40,052 nucleotides of DNA from CBDUQI01 sp965369325 (GCA_965369325.1 CBDUQI010000027.1:1-40052), one strand, 5' to 3'. Counted from the stretch's first letter, positions 8,388 to 16,799 are shown. Numbers and translations are program-made. Notes: generated by a model from the letters alone, not told the origin.

Positions 8388-9224
8388 ATGAGTCTGGTTT
8401 TTGCAGGCGCTTGCAGTCATGCGCCGGGAATTACCGGTCGCGCCGAACGCGCCGACCCGCAGTTGCGTGAAGCGTTCTATACTCAGTTCCGTCGTCTGGG
8501 CGATGAGATAAGGCAGGCACAGGCCGACGCGCTGGTGATTATTGGCGCTGAACATTTCGCTAACTTTTTTATGGACAACATGCCGGCGATTTGCGTCGGC
8601 ATGGCACACCACTACGACAGCCCTATAGAGGATGAAAAGTGGTTGGGGATCCAGCGTACCCGCGTGCCGGGTGCACCGGATCTTGCCGGCCGGTTGATCG
8701 AGCGCATCATGCAGCGCTCCGACGTGGCCTACGCGCAGGAATGGAAGTTCGATCACGGTGTTGCCGTGCCGCTGCATTTTCTTACCCCGGACTACGACCT
8801 GCCGGTGATTCCGGTGAACATCAATTGTCAGGGCCCACCGCTCATACCGCTGCACCGAGCTTTCGCCTTCGGGCAGGGGCTGCGCAAGGCAATTGATGCG
8901 GTGCCCGAACGGATCGCGGTGGTGTGTACCGGCGGCATCTCACATTGGCCGGCAACGCCGGATTCCGGCAAGATTAACGAGCCGTGGGATCGGGCGTTTC
9001 TGGCACGTTTTCTCGGCGGCAAAACGGACGAGATGCTGGCTTACACCGATGCCCAGACCTATCAGGATGCCGGGCAGGGCGGGTTTGAGATTCGCACTTT
9101 TATCGCGTTGTCCGGTGTGTGTGATGGGGCCGGCGGTGACCTATGGTTCTATGCGCCGATTCCGATTTTTGCGGTGGGGTGCACCGTCGCCCGAATGCAC
9201 GTTGGATCGACCGTAACCGGGTAA
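8388..9224 (+). CDS. Class III extradiol dioxygenase, LigB-like catalytic subunit
   Basis: 278 residues. Candidate non-haem Fe(II) ligands are His11 in ACSHAPG, His56 in IIGAEHFANF and a glutamate in GGFEIRTF near residue 235. A further conserved His in TGGISHWPA near residue 187 matches the catalytic base of LigB enzymes. The family opens catechol-type rings beside the hydroxyls to give a muconic semialdehyde. The HpaE-like dehydrogenase upstream suggests a homoprotocatechuate-like substrate, while the separate LigA-type partner recalls protocatechuate 4,5-dioxygenase; the exact substrate is unresolved. GGGAG lies just upstream of the ATG, within the end of the small-subunit gene. Confidence 0.83.
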   Translation: MSLVFAGACSHAPGITGRAERADPQLREAFYTQFRRLGDEIRQAQADALVIIGAEHFANFFMDNMPAICVGMAHHYDSPIEDEKWLGIQRTRVPGAPDLAGRLIERIMQRSDVAYAQEWKFDHGVAVPLHFLTPDYDLPVIPVNINCQGPPLIPLHRAFAFGQGLRKAIDAVPERIAVVCTGGISHWPATPDSGKINEPWDRAFLARFLGGKTDEMLAYTDAQTYQDAGQGGFEIRTFIALSGVCDGAGGDLWFYAPIPIFAVGCTVARMHVGSTVTG

Positions 9225-9266
9225 GCTGCCCGGCTCGCTACGCATCGCGTTGCCCTGCGCGGCCAA

Positions 9267-9296
9267 GCCTGCGGCGTACACGCTGCCGCCGCAGGC
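9267..9296. terminator. GC-rich hairpin between convergent genes
   Basis: A perfect 10-bp inverted repeat (GCCTGCGGCG / CGCCGCAGGC) with a 10-base loop lies between the dioxygenase gene and the convergent beta-helix gene. Position and symmetry suggest a bidirectional terminator, but no T-tract follows on either strand, so intrinsic termination is uncertain. Confidence 0.45.
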
Positions 9297-9313
9297 CGTT
9301 AAACGTGAAAAAA

Positions 9314-10153
9314 CTAGCGGTTGCCAGCCAGTTCGGTGCCGGTGCCGTTATCAGTGATGAGATTGCCGGTGATGTTGCCGATGACATCGGCATTGCTGGA
9401 CCCGCTGTTCAGCAGAATCTGCGCCGAGTCGCCAACACCGATGCCATTACCAATCACCCGGTTACGCTCGATGCGAGAGCCGTTCGCCTGATCCACGATG
9501 CCCTGGTTGTTGCCAAACCGGATGGTGTTGTTCACCACGTGATTTCCGGCGTTCAGTATGTTGATGCCACTACCGAGGTCTAGCACAATCTGGTTGTTGG
9601 CCACGTAGGCCTGACTGCCATCCAAAAATATGCTGAAAATGGCCTCGCGGATTATGTTTCCCACGTAGCGTGTGCGTATAGAGCCTTGATCGCGAATGGC
9701 CTCGACACCACCGGTGATCGAGTTTTCTGTAATGCTCACGTCGGTACTGTTCGCCACCTCGATAGAATGGAAGCTGCAACCAGATATCTGAAACCCGCTG
9801 ACGCTCGCCTGGTTGCTGTTCAGCACGCGCACGCAATTCAGGCTGTCGGCCCCGTCGATGGCGACTGTCGGCCCCGCGTTGATTTGTCCGGGTAACGCCT
9901 GGTCGGCGGCAAATCCAAGCGGCAGCACGCCGGTTACGTGCACATCGTTCTTGGCTGTGATTTGGAACGGCGCATAAGGCGTCGCGCAGGGTTTCACGGC
10001 GACGGAGTCGCCGTCCGCGGCGGCGTTCACGGCCGATTGAATATCGGTAAACGGGCCGCTCTGACAATCAACCAGATGAATGGCCGCCTGGCTGATACTG
10101 GCGCACAGGCTGAGGCCGGCGAGCAGGATCACACGTGAGATAAAATGGCGCAT
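9314..10153 (-). CDS. Secreted right-handed beta-helix repeat protein
   Basis: 279 residues. A signal peptide (ILLAGLSLCASISQA) is followed by GPFTDIQSAVNAAADGDSVAVKPC, the usual opening of pectate-lyase-like parallel beta-helix proteins. Successive coils then follow with the NosD/PbH1 pattern, such as VANSTDVSITENSITGG, AYVANNQIVLDLGSGINIL, NHVVNNTIRFGNN and NGSRIERNRVIGNG. Four cysteines in the N-terminal half could form disulfides. I see no catalytic residues that would specify lyase activity, so the function is unknown; binding or cleavage of polysaccharide is one possibility. The ATG is supported by GGGGA seven bases upstream. It stands alone, convergent with the aromatic cluster and divergent from the prp operon. 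Confidence 0.78.
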   Translation of the reverse strand: MRHFISRVILLAGLSLCASISQAAIHLVDCQSGPFTDIQSAVNAAADGDSVAVKPCATPYAPFQITAKNDVHVTGVLPLGFAADQALPGQINAGPTVAIDGADSLNCVRVLNSNQASVSGFQISGCSFHSIEVANSTDVSITENSITGGVEAIRDQGSIRTRYVGNIIREAIFSIFLDGSQAYVANNQIVLDLGSGINILNAGNHVVNNTIRFGNNQGIVDQANGSRIERNRVIGNGIGVGDSAQILLNSGSSNADVIGNITGNLITDNGTGTELAGNR

Positions 10154-10313
10154 ATTAGAGTCCCCTTAAAGTTGGCCGGCCTCGCTGGATTTGGATTGCG
10201 TTGTATTGCCGGTTGTACGTTGTGTACCGCCAGGGCATCAGCCCGGTTCAAATTGGCATGATGCTCACCCGGCTGTCAGCATGTTCGCAAGCCAACATAA
10301 TTCGTTGATTGCT

Positions 10314-10332
10314 TAGCACAACCAGTGTGCTA
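10314..10332. repeat. Inverted repeat TAGCACA-N5-TGTGCTA
   Basis: A perfect 7-bp inverted repeat with a 5-base spacer, upstream of the likely prp promoter. It could be a protein-binding site such as an activator site, or a short hairpin. No known regulator is assigned. Confidence 0.4.
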
Positions 10333-10366
10333 TGACGTGCGGCGGCCGAGCGAAACTAGCGCAGGG

Positions 10367-10398
10367 TTGTCGACAATCTGGATAGATTACGGCATAAT
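10367..10398 (+). promoter_or_regulatory. Putative prp operon promoter overlapped by a GntR-type operator
   Basis: A -35-like TCGACA (10370-10375) and a -10-like CATAAT (10393-10398) are separated by 17 bases, giving a start near 10405. The -35 lies inside the perfect palindrome TTGTCGACAA (10367-10376). This fits the TTGT..ACAA operators typical of FCD-type GntR regulators such as the one encoded by the first gene. Binding there would block RNA polymerase, so autorepression relieved by a methylcitrate-cycle intermediate is the natural inference. Confidence 0.55.
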
Positions 10399-10428
10399 CT
10401 CGGCCCTAGATGCAGAATCCAACTGGCA

Positions 10429-10438
10429 TTGTCTACAA
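10429..10438. promoter_or_regulatory. Second GntR-type operator-like site
   Basis: TTGTCTACAA is a near-copy of the upstream palindrome. Its centre lies 62 bases away, about six helical turns, so both sites face the same side of the DNA. It falls in the untranslated leader between the predicted transcription start and the regulator gene. Confidence 0.5.
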
Positions 10439-10472
10439 TGCTGCAGTGCAAACACTCGGGAATTGAGGCCAG

Positions 10473-11222
10473 ATGGTACAGCTGTCCGATGCAGCGCCAC
10501 GCGAGGGGCGGACCATTGCCCAGCGTTTGAGCGAGCAACTCGCTGAGGCGATCGTGCGTGGTGAGATCAAGGCTGGCAGCAAAATCAGCGAACCCGAGCT
10601 AGCGCGCCGTTACGATGTAAGCCGAGGCCCATTACGTGAGGCCATCCGGCGCCTGGAGGGGCTCGGGCTGTTGCGCCACGTGCCGCATGTCGGCGCCCGC
10701 GTGGTGACGCTTGGTGCACCAGAGATTCGGGAAATCTACCAGATTCGCGAAGGGCTTGAGGGCATGGCCGCGCGTCTGGCGGCGACACACATGCCGCTCG
10801 ATGAGATCGACGCGGTGCGCGCGCTGCTGGATCGGCACGAGGCGCAGATTGAGCAGGTCGCAGGGCGAGAGTACTTCCAGCGCGAAGGGGATCTGGATTT
10901 TCACTACCGGGTGATTCGCGGCAGCCAGAACCAGCGCTTAATCAATGCGCTTTGCGGGGAGCTGTATCACCTGGTGCGGATGTACCGGTATCGCTCCAGT
11001 CTCACCCATTCGCGACCGTTCGCGGCGTTGGCGGAGCATCGACAGATTATTGAAGCCATTGGGCAAGGCGACCAGGAGTTTGCCGAGATGTTAATGCGCC
11101 GGCATATTGCGGGCGCCCGCCGCAGCATCGAGCAGCAATTGGCTAGTCTCGGCGGAGCAAACGTGGATTCTCAAGGGCCAGATTCAAGCAGTACACCAGG
11201 CAGGAGTGAGTATGAGCAGTGA
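10473..11222 (+). CDS. GntR family (FadR/FCD subfamily) regulator of the methylcitrate operon
   Basis: 249 residues. An N-terminal winged helix carries EIKAGSKISEPELARRYDVSRGPLREAIRRLEGLGLL (about residues 30-65). A helical FCD ligand-binding domain follows with metal-site residues in DLDFHYRVI and later His residues (AEHRQII, RRHIAGAR). It is the first gene of a GntR-prpB-prpC-prpD arrangement common in gammaproteobacteria, so it most likely represses propionate catabolism genes and itself. AGG sits upstream of the ATG. The end overlaps the start of prpB by 11 bases, indicating coupling. Confidence 0.88.
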   Translation: MVQLSDAAPREGRTIAQRLSEQLAEAIVRGEIKAGSKISEPELARRYDVSRGPLREAIRRLEGLGLLRHVPHVGARVVTLGAPEIREIYQIREGLEGMAARLAATHMPLDEIDAVRALLDRHEAQIEQVAGREYFQREGDLDFHYRVIRGSQNQRLINALCGELYHLVRMYRYRSSLTHSRPFAALAEHRQIIEAIGQGDQEFAEMLMRRHIAGARRSIEQQLASLGGANVDSQGPDSSSTPGRSEYEQ

Positions 11223-12093
11223 TAGCGCGGGCAAACGATTTAGGGCGGCGTTGAAAGAAGAGCAGCCGCTGCAGATCGTGGGCACGATTAATGCGTATAC
11301 CTCGCTGATGGCCGAGCGCGTTGGCTATCGGGCGATTTACATCTCCGGCGCTGGCGTCGCAAACGCCTCATACGGCTTGCCCGACCTGGGGGTAACGGCC
11401 CTGGAGGACGTGCTGATTGACGCGCGCCGTATTACTGGCGCCTGTGATTTGCCGTTGCTGGTGGACATAGACACCGGCTGGGGCGGCGCTTTTAACATTG
11501 CGCGCACGGTGCGGGAGATGACCCGAGTGGGCGTTGCAGCCGTGCACCTTGAAGATCAGGTGGGGCAGAAGCGTTGCGGCCATCGGCCGAACAAAGAGAT
11601 TGTCAGCACGAGCGAAATGGTTGATCGAATCAAAGCTGCGGTGGATGCGAAGACCGATCCCGATTTTGTGGTGATGGCACGTACGGATGCGCTTGCAGTT
11701 GAAGGTATGGAGCCCATGCTGGAGCGCGTGCAACGCTACGTCGAGGCAGGCGCCGATGCAATCTTCGCCGAGGCAATGACCGAAATTGAATCGTATCGCG
11801 ATGTCGTTACGGCAGCCGGCGTGCCGGTGCTGGCGAATCTCACCGAGTTCGGCATGACCCCACTTTACAATACCGATGAGCTCGCGAGGGTGGGCATCGC
11901 TATGGCGTTGTACCCGCTCTCAGCATTTCGCGCCATGAATCAAGCAGCGCTCAATGTTTATCAAACGATCCGCGATGAGGGCACGCAGAAGGCCGTTGTC
12001 GACACGATGCAAACGCGCGAGGAGCTCTATGACTTCCTCGATTATCACGCTTTTGAGCAAAAACTCGATGCGCTGTTCGGCAACAAGTCCTAA
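11212..12093 (+). CDS. prpB: 2-methylisocitrate lyase
   Basis: 293 residues, the usual PrpB length. It cleaves 2-methylisocitrate to pyruvate and succinate. The isocitrate lyase/PEP mutase-type barrel shows DIDTGWGG (magnesium site, residues 85-92) and the signature KRCGH (120-124) with catalytic Cys122, followed by RPNKEIV. The ATG at 11212 is chosen because the protein then begins at the usual position; it overlaps the regulator gene by 11 bases. An ATG 105 bases upstream in the same frame would add an atypical leader and is rejected. Confidence 0.95.
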   Translation: MSSDSAGKRFRAALKEEQPLQIVGTINAYTSLMAERVGYRAIYISGAGVANASYGLPDLGVTALEDVLIDARRITGACDLPLLVDIDTGWGGAFNIARTVREMTRVGVAAVHLEDQVGQKRCGHRPNKEIVSTSEMVDRIKAAVDAKTDPDFVVMARTDALAVEGMEPMLERVQRYVEAGADAIFAEAMTEIESYRDVVTAAGVPVLANLTEFGMTPLYNTDELARVGIAMALYPLSAFRAMNQAALNVYQTIRDEGTQKAVVDTMQTREELYDFLDYHAFEQKLDALFGNKS

Positions 12094-12103
12094 CTGCGGG
12101 CAG

Positions 12104-12117
12104 GTGCGCATGCGCAC
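12104..12117. repeat. Perfect 14-base palindrome between prpB and prpC
   Basis: GTGCGCATGCGCAC is self-complementary over 14 bases and lies 11 bases after the prpB stop. Having no loop, it is a better DNA-binding site than an RNA hairpin. Its function is unknown. Confidence 0.4.
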
Positions 12118-12174
12118 TCAACCCGGCGGGACCGGCCGTTTAACAGCAGACATCACTTAACAGGAGTTCCCAAA

Positions 12175-13302
12175 GTGGTTGACAAAAAACTCTCCGGCGC
12201 TGGCCTTCGTGGTCAGAGCGCGGGCGAAACAGCGCTTTGTACTGTGGGCGAGTCCGGCACCGGTCTTACCTACTGCGGCTATGATATCTCGGAGCTGGCA
12301 GAAGGCTCTACCTTCGAGGAAGTGGCCTATCTCATTTTTCACGGCGAACTGCCGAACGCCGCCCAGTTGCAAGCGTATCGTACGCGGCTGAAGAGCATGC
12401 GGGGCTTGCCGCAGGCACTGGCGGAAGTGCTGGAGCGCATTCCGGCCAGCGCCCATCCGATGGATGTCATGCGCACCGGCTGCTCAATGCTGGGTAACCT
12501 GGAACCTGAGGCGGACTTCTCCCAGCAACAGGATGTCGCGGACCGCCTGTTGGCCGTGTTCCCGTCGATTATTAATTACTGGTATCGCTACAGTCACGAT
12601 GGTGTGCGCATCGATGTGGAAACTGACGATGATTCCATTGCCGGGCATTTCCTGCATACGTTGACGGGCAAGGTACCCAACGAGCTGCACCAGCGGGTGA
12701 TGGACGTCTCGCTGATCCTCTACGCCGAGCATGAGTTTAATGCGTCTACCTTCACTGGTCGGGTTTGCGCCTCTACGCTGTCAGATATGCACTCTTGCGT
12801 GACTGGCGCCATTGGCTCGCTGCGCGGCCCGCTGCATGGCGGCGCCAACGAGGCGGCCATGGAGTTGATTGAGCGCTTCGCCGACGCTGAGGAGGCGGTG
12901 AGTGAGGTCTCCGGCATGCTGGCGCGCAAAGACAAGATCATGGGCTTTGGTCATGCGGTCTATCGCACGTGCGACCCGCGTAACGCGCTGATCAAGGAGT
13001 GGTCTCGGAAACTGGCTGAACAGGCGGGTGATACGCGCTTGTTCGCGATCTCCGATGCGATCGAGAAACTCATGTGGGACGAGAAGAAGCTGTTTGCGAA
13101 CGCGGACTTCTTCCACGCATCGGCTTATCATTTCATGGGTATCCCCACCAAGCTGTTCACGCCCATTTTTGTATGCTCGCGTGTGTCCGGCTGGACCGCG
13201 CACGTGATGGAACAACGCTCCAACAACCGTATTATCCGCCCGAGTGCTGACTACACCGGGCCCGCGCCGCGCGCCTATGTGCCCGTCGGCGAACGCAGTT
13301 AA
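12175..13302 (+). CDS. prpC: 2-methylcitrate synthase
   Basis: 375 residues, the size of short bacterial citrate/methylcitrate synthases. It condenses propionyl-CoA with oxaloacetate. Active-site segments are present: GPLHGGANEAAMEL, GFGHAVYRTCDPRN and the downstream DFFHASAYHFMGIPTKLFTPIF with the catalytic Asp, followed by RVSGWTAHVMEQ. The start is GTG, with CAGGAG 8-13 bases upstream. The operon context distinguishes it from a housekeeping citrate synthase. It sits 81 bases after prpB, a gap that holds a 14-base palindrome. Confidence 0.95.
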   Translation: MVDKKLSGAGLRGQSAGETALCTVGESGTGLTYCGYDISELAEGSTFEEVAYLIFHGELPNAAQLQAYRTRLKSMRGLPQALAEVLERIPASAHPMDVMRTGCSMLGNLEPEADFSQQQDVADRLLAVFPSIINYWYRYSHDGVRIDVETDDDSIAGHFLHTLTGKVPNELHQRVMDVSLILYAEHEFNASTFTGRVCASTLSDMHSCVTGAIGSLRGPLHGGANEAAMELIERFADAEEAVSEVSGMLARKDKIMGFGHAVYRTCDPRNALIKEWSRKLAEQAGDTRLFAISDAIEKLMWDEKKLFANADFFHASAYHFMGIPTKLFTPIFVCSRVSGWTAHVMEQRSNNRIIRPSADYTGPAPRAYVPVGERS

Positions 13303-13322
13303 CCCAAGAGGCTACCGCAACA

Positions 13323-14768
13323 ATGAGCAATGCAGTCGAAAGTAATGTGCGTCCCGATCCGGATCAGGAACTGGTCGACATCGCCCGTTACGTCGCCGAT
13401 TACAACATCGTGAGCGAAGAGGCTTACACCACCGCAAGGCACTGCCTGATGGACACCCTAGGCTGTGGCTTCCTGGCGCTGAGTTTTCCTGAGTGCGCCA
13501 AGCACATGGGGCCGTTGGTACCGGGCACGTCGGTGCCCAACGGGGCAAAAGTGCCGGGCACCGCGCACCAGATGGATCCGGTGAAGGCTGCATGGGATAT
13601 CGGCGCGATGATCCGCTGGCTGGACTTCAACGACACCTGGCTGGCGGCGGAGTGGGGCCATCCGTCGGACAATCTGGGCGGTATCCTGGCGGTCGCCGAT
13701 TACCTGAGCCGAGTGAACATCAGCGAGGGTCGGGCGCCGTTGCACATGCGTGATGTGCTGACGGCGATGATCAAGGCGCATGAGATTCAGGGCTGTCTGG
13801 CGCTGGAGAACAGTTACAACCGCGTAGGGCTCGATCACGTATTGCTGGTGCGCGTGGCTTCCACGGCCGTGGTCACAGCATTGCTCGGTGGCAGCGAAGC
13901 ACAGATTGTGGATGCGCTGTCACACGCGTGGGTGGACGGCAGCTCCCTTCGTACCTACCGTCACGCACCCAACGCGGGCCCGCGCAAGAGTTGGGCGGCT
14001 GGTGATGCTACCAGTCGTGCCGTGCGTCTGGCGATGTTGGTGATGAAGGGGGAGATAGGGTATCCGAGCGCACTGTCCGCGCCAGTGTGGGGTTTCTACG
14101 ACGTCTCATTCAAGGGCCAGCCGTTCAAGTTCCAGCGTGAGTACGGCAGCTATGTGATGGAGCATGTGCTGTTCAAGATTTCCTTCCCGGCCGAGTTCCA
14201 TTCGCAAACAGCCGTCGAGGCCGCGGTGCAGTTGCATCCGCAGATCCTCGCCAGGCTGGATGAGATTGACCGGATTGAGCTCACCACGCACGAGTCGGCA
14301 ATCCGTATCATCAGTAAGGAAGGCAAATTGCACAACCCGGCAGATCGCGATCATTGTCTGCAGTACATGACCGCCATTGGTTTGCTTAAGGGCGACCTAA
14401 CTGCGGCCGACTATGAAGACGATATTGCCAATGACCCTCGCGTAGATGCGTTGCGCGAGAAGATGGTGGTGCAGGAGGACGGCCGATACTCCAGCGAGTA
14501 CCACGATCCGGACAAGCGCTCCATCGCCAATGCGCTGCAAGTGTTTTTCAATGACGGCAGTAGCACGGACAAAGTAGAGATTGAGTATCCCATTGGCCAT
14601 CGCCGTCGCCGCGGTGAAGGCATCCCAGTACTGGAGGCGAAATTCGAGCGCAACCTGCGCACCCGGTTCCCGGCGGCTCAGACTCAGCGGATTCTGGCCG
14701 TGTGCGCTGATCAACAGGCGTTGGAGGCCACCCCAGTGAACGAGTTTGTCGACCTGATGGTGATCTGA
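13323..14768 (+). CDS. prpD: 2-methylcitrate dehydratase
   Basis: 481 residues, matching PrpD of the MmgE/PrpD family. It dehydrates 2-methylcitrate to methylaconitate in the methylcitrate cycle. Recognisable segments include HCLMDTLGCGFLAL near the N-terminus, WLDFNDTWLAAEWGHPSDNLGGILA and AWVDGSSLRTYRHAPNAGPRKSWAAGDATSRAV. A PrpD-type dehydratase means the AcnD/PrpF alternative is not needed, and neither is present. AAGAGG lies about ten bases before the ATG and 20 bases separate it from prpC. A propionyl-CoA synthetase (prpE) is not in the window. Confidence 0.95.
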   Translation: MSNAVESNVRPDPDQELVDIARYVADYNIVSEEAYTTARHCLMDTLGCGFLALSFPECAKHMGPLVPGTSVPNGAKVPGTAHQMDPVKAAWDIGAMIRWLDFNDTWLAAEWGHPSDNLGGILAVADYLSRVNISEGRAPLHMRDVLTAMIKAHEIQGCLALENSYNRVGLDHVLLVRVASTAVVTALLGGSEAQIVDALSHAWVDGSSLRTYRHAPNAGPRKSWAAGDATSRAVRLAMLVMKGEIGYPSALSAPVWGFYDVSFKGQPFKFQREYGSYVMEHVLFKISFPAEFHSQTAVEAAVQLHPQILARLDEIDRIELTTHESAIRIISKEGKLHNPADRDHCLQYMTAIGLLKGDLTAADYEDDIANDPRVDALREKMVVQEDGRYSSEYHDPDKRSIANALQVFFNDGSSTDKVEIEYPIGHRRRRGEGIPVLEAKFERNLRTRFPAAQTQRILAVCADQQALEATPVNEFVDLMVI

Positions 14769-14846
14769 ACTCGTTATCTGGACTGGCCAATCGGACGGTC
14801 GCGTTTGGCCCTTTCTTGTCCATCGGACGTTGGTGTAGTCTCTAGC

Positions 14847-14872
14847 GGCCGTGTGGTGGGTGCCCCACGGCC
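14847..14872 (+). promoter_or_regulatory. Leader hairpin before ETF-QO gene
   Basis: GGCCGTG (14847-14853) pairs with CACGGCC (14866-14872), extendable inward by two G-C pairs past one mismatch. It ends about ten bases before the AAGGAG ribosome site of the ETF-QO gene. It could act as a weak terminator for prpD or a translation-modulating leader structure. No T-tract follows. Confidence 0.35.
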
Positions 14873-14891
14873 CGAACTAAAGGAGAACCAG

Positions 14892-16538
14892 GTGGAACGC
14901 GAGTCTATGGAGTTCGATGTCGTCATCGTGGGCGGTGGCCCATCAGGATTAGCGGCTGCCTGTCGTATTCGACAGATTTGTCTGGAAAAGGGCGAGGACC
15001 TCAGCGTTTGTCTGGTGGAGAAGGGCTCCGAGATCGGCGCGCATATCCTCTCCGGTGCCGTGCTTGAGCCGCGTGCACTGAACGAGCTGTTTCCGGACTG
15101 GGCTGAACGTGACGCGCCGCTTGGGAGCGAAGTGAACGCCGATCAGTTCTGGGTGCTGCACGGCGAGTCCGGGGCACTGAAAATCCCCAACCTCTTCATC
15201 CCCCCGCCAATGCAAAACCACGGCAACCATATCGTCAGCATGGGTAAGGTTTGCCGCTGGCTTGGCGATCAGGCCGAGGCGCTGGAAGTGAATATATTTC
15301 CTGGCTTTCCCGCATCGGAGATCATTTACGAAGAGGGCCGTGTGGCCGGCGTGATTACCCAGGACATGGGGGTGGGGCGCGATCAACAACCGAAGGGCAG
15401 CTTCGAGGCCGGCTACGAACTGCGGGCAAAATATACCATCTTTGCCGAAGGTTGCCGCGGGCATCTTGGCAAACAGCTGATGGAACGCTTTGATCTGCGC
15501 GCTAACGTTGATCCACAGCATTACGGTATCGGCATCAAGGAGATCTGGCGCGTCGCACCGGAGAAGCATCAGGAAGGATTGGTGGTCCACACACTGGGCT
15601 GGCCGCTTGGCTCAAGTATCGATGGCGGCGGCTTTCTATATCACGCAGAGGACAACCAGGTGTTCCTTGGCATGATCATCTCGCTGGATTATGACAACCC
15701 GCACTTGAGTCCGTTTGAAGAGTTCCAGCGTTGGAAGCAGCATCCGAAGATCCGCCACTACTTGGAAGGTGGCGATCGCGCCTCCTATGGTGCACGAGCG
15801 GTGAACAAGGGCGGCCTGCAGTCGCTGCCGAAACTCACTTTTCCCGGCGGCATGCTGGTGGGGTGCGATGCCGGATTTCTGAATGGGGTGAAGATCAAGG
15901 GCAACCACACGGCAATGAAGACGGGCATGCTGGCGGCCGAGTCGGTGTGTGAGGCATTGCTGGCGGGCGATGAGGGGGGCCAGGAGCTGGCCAGCTTCGA
16001 GCGCGCGGTGAAGGATTCATGGGTGCATGAGGAGCTGCACCGTGGTCGCAATTTCGGCCCGTTTATTCACAAATTTGGTCTGTGGGTGGGCTCGGCGCTT
16101 ACCTGGATCGATCAGGCGGTTTTCCGCGGCCGGCTGCCGGTTACCCTGCACCTGCGTGAGCCTGACCACACCTCGCTTAAGCCGGCCGATCAAGCGCCGC
16201 GTATCGATTATCCCAAGCCCGATGGCAAGATCAGTTTTGATCGACTGTCTTCGGTGTTTCTCTCCAGCACCAACCACGAAGAGGATCAACCGGTGCATCT
16301 GCAATTGGCCGATCCGACGATACCGATCAGCTACAACCTGCCGACCTTTGATGAACCCGCGCAGCGCTATTGCCCGGCGGGCGTGTATGAGGTGGTGGAG
16401 GATGAGGGCGAGCAGGTATTTCGGATCAACGCTCAGAACTGCGTCCACTGTAAAACCTGCGACATTAAGGATCCGCGCCAGAATATCAATTGGGTGACCC
16501 CGGAGGGGGGCGGCGGGCCCAATTACTCTAATATGTAG
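14892..16538 (+). CDS. Electron transfer flavoprotein-ubiquinone oxidoreductase
   Basis: 548 residues, full length. It oxidises reduced ETF (from acyl-CoA and related dehydrogenases) and reduces ubiquinone at the cytoplasmic membrane. The FAD-binding GGGPSG (residues 14-19) opens the protein. Mid-protein motifs include GWPLGSSIDGGGFLYH and GCDAGFLNGVKIKGNHTAMKTGMLAAE. The C-terminus carries the 4Fe-4S ligands in NCVHCKTCDIKDP before NINWVTPEGGGGPNYS. GTG at 14892 is chosen because AAGGAG lies 6 bases upstream; an ATG at 14907 is possible, while the longer reading from 14805 crosses the leader hairpin. Its position after prpBCD suggests a shared role in short-chain acyl-CoA metabolism. Confidence 0.95.
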   Translation: MERESMEFDVVIVGGGPSGLAAACRIRQICLEKGEDLSVCLVEKGSEIGAHILSGAVLEPRALNELFPDWAERDAPLGSEVNADQFWVLHGESGALKIPNLFIPPPMQNHGNHIVSMGKVCRWLGDQAEALEVNIFPGFPASEIIYEEGRVAGVITQDMGVGRDQQPKGSFEAGYELRAKYTIFAEGCRGHLGKQLMERFDLRANVDPQHYGIGIKEIWRVAPEKHQEGLVVHTLGWPLGSSIDGGGFLYHAEDNQVFLGMIISLDYDNPHLSPFEEFQRWKQHPKIRHYLEGGDRASYGARAVNKGGLQSLPKLTFPGGMLVGCDAGFLNGVKIKGNHTAMKTGMLAAESVCEALLAGDEGGQELASFERAVKDSWVHEELHRGRNFGPFIHKFGLWVGSALTWIDQAVFRGRLPVTLHLREPDHTSLKPADQAPRIDYPKPDGKISFDRLSSVFLSSTNHEEDQPVHLQLADPTIPISYNLPTFDEPAQRYCPAGVYEVVEDEGEQVFRINAQNCVHCKTCDIKDPRQNINWVTPEGGGGPNYSNM

Positions 16539-16799
16539 GCGTTGCCTGACGAGATCGCACCTGGCTGCGCGTTGGTATTGAAGGCGACGGAATGTGCCAG
16601 ATTTCTGGATGCGACATACCCAATTCGTGGCAGCCAAGCCCCGGCTGCAACGGGTGTGCTACTGTGAACCTAGACCGATGCCTACAAGGATGTGCATGTC
16701 GCCTAAGTGATTGTTAACTTTTGCGGATATCGCCCCATATGCCGCCCTAAACGGGTAGGATCGGCGCAACTTAAGTAACGTCAACCGGAAGTTGTAGGG
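16539..16799 (+). promoter_or_regulatory. csrA upstream region with GGA motifs
   Basis: 261 bases without a gene. Near csrA there are GGA motifs at 16758-16760 (TAGGATC), 16787-16789 (CCGGAAG) and 16798-16800 (AGGGATG, overlapping the start codon). GGA is the core of CsrA binding sites, and two of these cover the ribosome-binding area, so autoregulation of csrA translation is plausible. A TTGTTA at 16711 could be a -35, but I find no well-spaced -10. Confidence 0.45.

Larger units (their letters stand above)
10154..10472. other. 319-base intergenic control region between beta-helix gene and prp operon
   Basis: No plausible gene is seen. The left part carries the ribosome site of the beta-helix gene and a short GGGC-ATCA-GCCC hairpin near 10230. 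The right part holds the separately listed inverted repeat, the putative prp promoter and two operator-like palindromes. Confidence 0.6.

Noticed and set aside
14949..15590. 213-codon minus-strand open frame opposite ETF-QO
   Set aside because: Antisense to conserved ETF-QO motifs and without recognisable features.
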